A stretch of DNA of 8,382 nt from JAUXFK01 sp034189035 (GTDB taxonomy: Bacteria > Desulfobacterota > UBA8473): assembly GCA_034189035.1 (NCBI GenBank), contig JAXHVA010000151.1, positions 1 through 8,382 on the forward strand, in the 5' to 3' direction. A program made the translations under genes and the position numbers. The notes beneath the pieces were generated by a model, which saw only the letters and a list, made by a program, of their open reading frames with translations, was not told where the DNA came from and made no database searches. Numbering within the stretch: position 1 is the first letter of the stretch; every line of letters starts with the position of its first letter. Shown here in pieces: positions 6,490 through 8,382 of the stretch.

Positions 6490-7689
6490 TTACGATGAAT
6501 AAAGCCATTCTTTCTTTAATTGTTTAAAACCTCTTTCTTTGATTGCAACTCGGATCTGTTTCATTAAGGACTCTATAAAATAGAGATTGTGAATGGTTGC
6601 CAGGTGTGTTGCTAAAGGTTCTTTCGCCATAAAAAGATGCCTCAAATAGGCTCGGGAGTAATGTCGACATGTATAGCAAACGCATCCCAGCTCAACAGGG
6701 CGTGGATCATCCTTAAATTGCATATTATAGATATGTACCCTGAAGTGTTTTGCGTCTTTCACAAACAATGTTCCAGTATTAGCCATACGTGTCGGTAGAA
6801 CACAATCAATCAGGTCAATCCCTCGCTGTATAATTTCGAAGATATCCTCTATCTCTCCGATCCCTAGAAGATGTCTGGGTTTCTTCTGAGGCAGAATAGG
6901 GATGGTCCATTCCAGGACTCGGCACATATCCATCTTAGACTTACCGAGAGAGCCGCCGATTGCATAACCGTCAAAGCCCTGCTCTGAAATGAATTGTGCG
7001 CATTGCTCTCTTAAATCCTGGTATGCGCCCCCTTGAACAATTCCCATAAGCGCTTGGCTCTTATTTGGCCTGTGGTGAAATTCATCTAACGCCTGTAGCG
7101 CCCATCGCTGGGTTCGTTTGAGTGCTTCTTTCGTATATTGGTAATCATGGAGAGGTGAGGTACACTCGTCCAACACGAAGATGATATCTGCTCCAAGCTT
7201 TATCTGCAAATCAATCACTCGCCTTGGCGTAAACCGATGCAAAGAGCCGTCCAGATATGATATGAAATCAACACCATCCTCATCAATCCGTACAAGAGGC
7301 TTTCTTTTCTTCGACTTAAAATGCCCTCCTCGATCTGCGTGTTCTGGAAAGATCGATGCAACCTTTCCTACTCCATGTTCTCTGGCTGCACCGAGGCTAA
7401 ATATTTGAAATCCTCCAGAATCGGTCATTAACGGGCTATTCCAACCCATAAATCGATGAAGCCCACCTACTTCCTCTATGAGGTTTTCTCCGGGTTGGAG
7501 GTGCAGATGATACGCGTTGACGATAATTATCTGGCTTCCGACCTTGCGAAGATCCCCTACAGACATTGCCTTCACTGCAGCCTGAGTGCCAACGGTTACA
7601 AATGAAGGTGTTTCAATCGGACCATGCGGAGTAATCAGTCTACCTGCTCTTGCATCCCCTTCTTTTGCAAAAAGCTCAAACGAGAACAT
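6490..7689 (-). CDS. tgt: tRNA-guanine transglycosylase, non-canonical base pocket
   Basis: A 399-residue TGT, exchanging guanine 34 of GUN-anticodon tRNAs for a 7-deazaguanine. Seen: DSGGFQ with Asp90 (Z. mobilis Asp102), DEC at 174-176, GIVQGG at 216-221, nucleophile Asp295 in IDLIDCVLPTR, and zinc ligands Cys336, Cys338, Cys341 and His367 with the usual spacing. Two departures stand out. A stretch of about 37 residues (100-136, basic and His-rich) lies between FSL and EDGVDF, where Z. mobilis TGT has about 7. The pocket loop GGLAVGE reads GGSLGKS (245-251), placing Gly at the Val233 position and Ser at the preQ1-contacting Glu235. This suggests use of queuine or another base. The start ATG 7687-7689 has only a weak ACAGG upstream. 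It faces the flavoenzyme gene with a 28-base gap and no visible terminator. The family is certain; base specificity is inferred. Confidence 0.95.
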   Translation of the reverse strand: MFSFELFAKEGDARAGRLITPHGPIETPSFVTVGTQAAVKAMSVGDLRKVGSQIIIVNAYHLHLQPGENLIEEVGGLHRFMGWNSPLMTDSGGFQIFSLGAAREHGVGKVASIFPEHADRGGHFKSKKRKPLVRIDEDGVDFISYLDGSLHRFTPRRVIDLQIKLGADIIFVLDECTSPLHDYQYTKEALKRTQRWALQALDEFHHRPNKSQALMGIVQGGAYQDLREQCAQFISEQGFDGYAIGGSLGKSKMDMCRVLEWTIPILPQKKPRHLLGIGEIEDIFEIIQRGIDLIDCVLPTRMANTGTLFVKDAKHFRVHIYNMQFKDDPRPVELGCVCYTCRHYSRAYLRHLFMAKEPLATHLATIHNLYFIESLMKQIRVAIKERGFKQLKKEWLYSS

Positions 7690-7717
7690 AAATAATACCT
7701 GTCAAGCACAATAACCA

Positions 7718-7745
7718 TTTTTCTCATTTCTGTATGAACACTACC
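7718..7745 (+). repeat. Dispersed repeat, degenerate copy 4
   Basis: TTCTCATTTCTGTATGAACA followed by CTACC matches the repeat core CTCATTTCTGNATGNANACT with several substitutions. It lies just upstream of tgt in the same orientation as copies 1 and 2. It is the weakest of the four copies. Confidence 0.3.
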
Positions 7746-7756
7746 TATGATTATTC

Positions 7757-7786
7757 ATGATATCCCATTCTATACTTCAAAGGCAA
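7757..7786 (-). promoter_or_regulatory. Possible sigma-70-type promoter for tgt
   Basis: On the minus strand TTGCCT (7781-7786) and TATCAT (7757-7762) are 18 bases apart, about 70 bases before the tgt start. The match is moderate, and other AT-rich hexamers nearby could serve. Confidence 0.35.
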
Positions 7787-7860
7787 GAACCTCTTAAAAA
7801 AATAGTAATTGATCGCTGTCCCTCATTACTCCTTTGACAAATAGCGTAACCATGCACTAG

Positions 7861-7885
7861 ATATTGTATTTTGTAAATACAATAT
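7861..7885. promoter_or_regulatory. Perfect 11-bp AT-rich dyad, candidate operator
   Basis: ATATTGTATTT (7861-7871) and AAATACAATAT (7875-7885) are exact inverted copies around TGT. There is no GC-rich stem or T-tract, so a regulator site fits better than a terminator. It lies about 170 bases upstream of tgt and has no gene of its own nearby. Confidence 0.45.
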
Positions 7886-8247
7886 AACGCAACATATGGG
7901 ATACAAACTCTCATCTGCCTAAGATTATTATATTTAATAACATATTTTTCTTGACTTTTTTTCTTTTTTATGGTTTCAGGTATTAAAAATCACCACATCA
8001 TTACCCATCTAAGAAAAAGCGGTTTTGTTTCATGTCATTAGAGTTGAATAAAACAAAACGGAATCCTTTTAACACCCATTTTATTTTGATTATTCCTTTT
8101 CCAAATCAGTAATTTTCGGTTAGAGAATTGCATGTATCCATCAAAAAGGTCATAAAAACAGAATAAGTCGATATTTTTCTTGACATATTATTAACTAATG
8201 TGCCGAGGCATGGTTCGTAATGACTAATTAATTCAAGGAGTTACGAT

Positions 8248-8382
8248 ATGCTGCAAACAATTTATCCTTATGACAGAAAACGTACACTGCGTTTTGATTC
8301 GTCCATTCAACCTGCTTATGAGGCTGTGATTGAAATGCCCCTACCCAAAGCAAAAGGGAACAGGCCTTTACAGATGACCTTT
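8248..8382 (+). CDS. IS4-family transposase, N-terminal part (cut by window edge)
   Basis: An open frame of 45 codons starts at ATG 8248-8250 behind AAGGAG at 7 bases and runs off the window without a stop. It begins MLQTIYPYDRKRTLRF and includes EMPLPKAKGNRPLQMTF. From memory of the family, this beginning (YPYDRKRTLRFD, then LPLPRTKGNRALQMTF) is typical of an IS4-type DDE transposase group common in Desulfobacterota. The catalytic DDE residues lie beyond the window, so family membership rests on the N-terminus alone and intactness cannot be judged. Confidence 0.72.
   Translation, partial: MLQTIYPYDRKRTLRFDSSIQPAYEAVIEMPLPKAKGNRPLQMTF
8248..8382 (+). mobile_element. Left part of a probable IS4-family insertion sequence
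   Basis: Only the transposase start marks the element. Its left boundary lies upstream of 8248, probably within about 200 bases. No terminal repeat or target duplication can be recognised from one end. Confidence 0.5.

Larger units (their letters stand above)
7690..8247. other. Gene-free region between tgt and the transposase
   Basis: These 558 AT-rich bases show no convincing protein on either strand. They contain the tgt promoter candidate, a fourth repeat-like copy, and the perfect dyad at 7861-7885. They also hold a near-perfect inverted repeat CGGTTTTGTTT (8020-8030) / AAACAAAACGG (8051-8061), and a 14-base direct repeat ATATTTTTCTTGAC at 7942-7955 and 8171-8184. The left end of the insertion sequence must lie somewhere in the right part, but no terminal inverted repeat can be assigned without the other end. 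Confidence 0.55.

Noticed and set aside
7181..7408. Plus-strand open frame inside tgt
   Set aside because: Antisense shadow of conserved TGT sequence.
1..8382. CRISPR array, tRNA, rRNA or riboswitch
   Set aside because: No regularly spaced direct repeats, cloverleaf with CCA end, rRNA stretch or known riboswitch core was seen on either strand.

Overview
The window looks like an accessory, partly decaying stretch of an AT-rich anaerobic bacterial chromosome. The gene set suggests a sulfate-reducing or syntrophic member of the Desulfobacterota: Old Yellow Enzyme (OYE)-type iron-sulfur flavoenzymes, a B12-type acyl-CoA mutase relic, a TRAP-transporter binding protein and an IS4-type transposase. 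This taxonomic guess rests on gene types only, not on a marker gene.

Layout from left to right. Positions 77-423 (+) hold the decayed C-terminal end of a methylmalonyl-CoA mutase-type large subunit. Convergent to it, 536-2479 (-) is a full-length OYE/2,4-dienoyl-CoA reductase-like gene broken by four frameshifts and one in-frame stop. A short intergenic stretch with palindromes (2614-2703) leads to an intact DctP-type periplasmic solute-binding protein (2775-3818, -). A 693-base divergent regulatory region (3819-4511) has a good promoter and a dyad symmetry on each side. It separates dctP from an intact 649-residue OYE-family flavoenzyme (4512-6461, +). Convergent to that, with a 28-base gap, is tgt (6490-7689, -), a queuosine-pathway tRNA transglycosylase with an unusual substrate pocket. 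A 558-base gene-free region with a perfect 11-bp dyad follows. The window ends inside the first 45 codons of a probable IS4-family transposase (8248-8382, +).

The left half reads as the remains of a catabolic locus. A binding protein for uptake of an organic solute sits beside a C=C reductase acting on an enoate or enoyl-CoA and an acyl-CoA carbon-skeleton mutase. The mutase and one reductase have decayed, while dctP and a second, only distantly related reductase remain intact. A dispersed 30-37 bp repeat occurs in four intergenic positions and brackets these genes. tgt appears unrelated to the catabolic genes.

I did not find a clear new defence or mobile system. The points most worth following are the TGT pocket, which predicts use of queuine or another base rather than preQ1, the dispersed repeat family, and the two unannotated or broken genes on the left.
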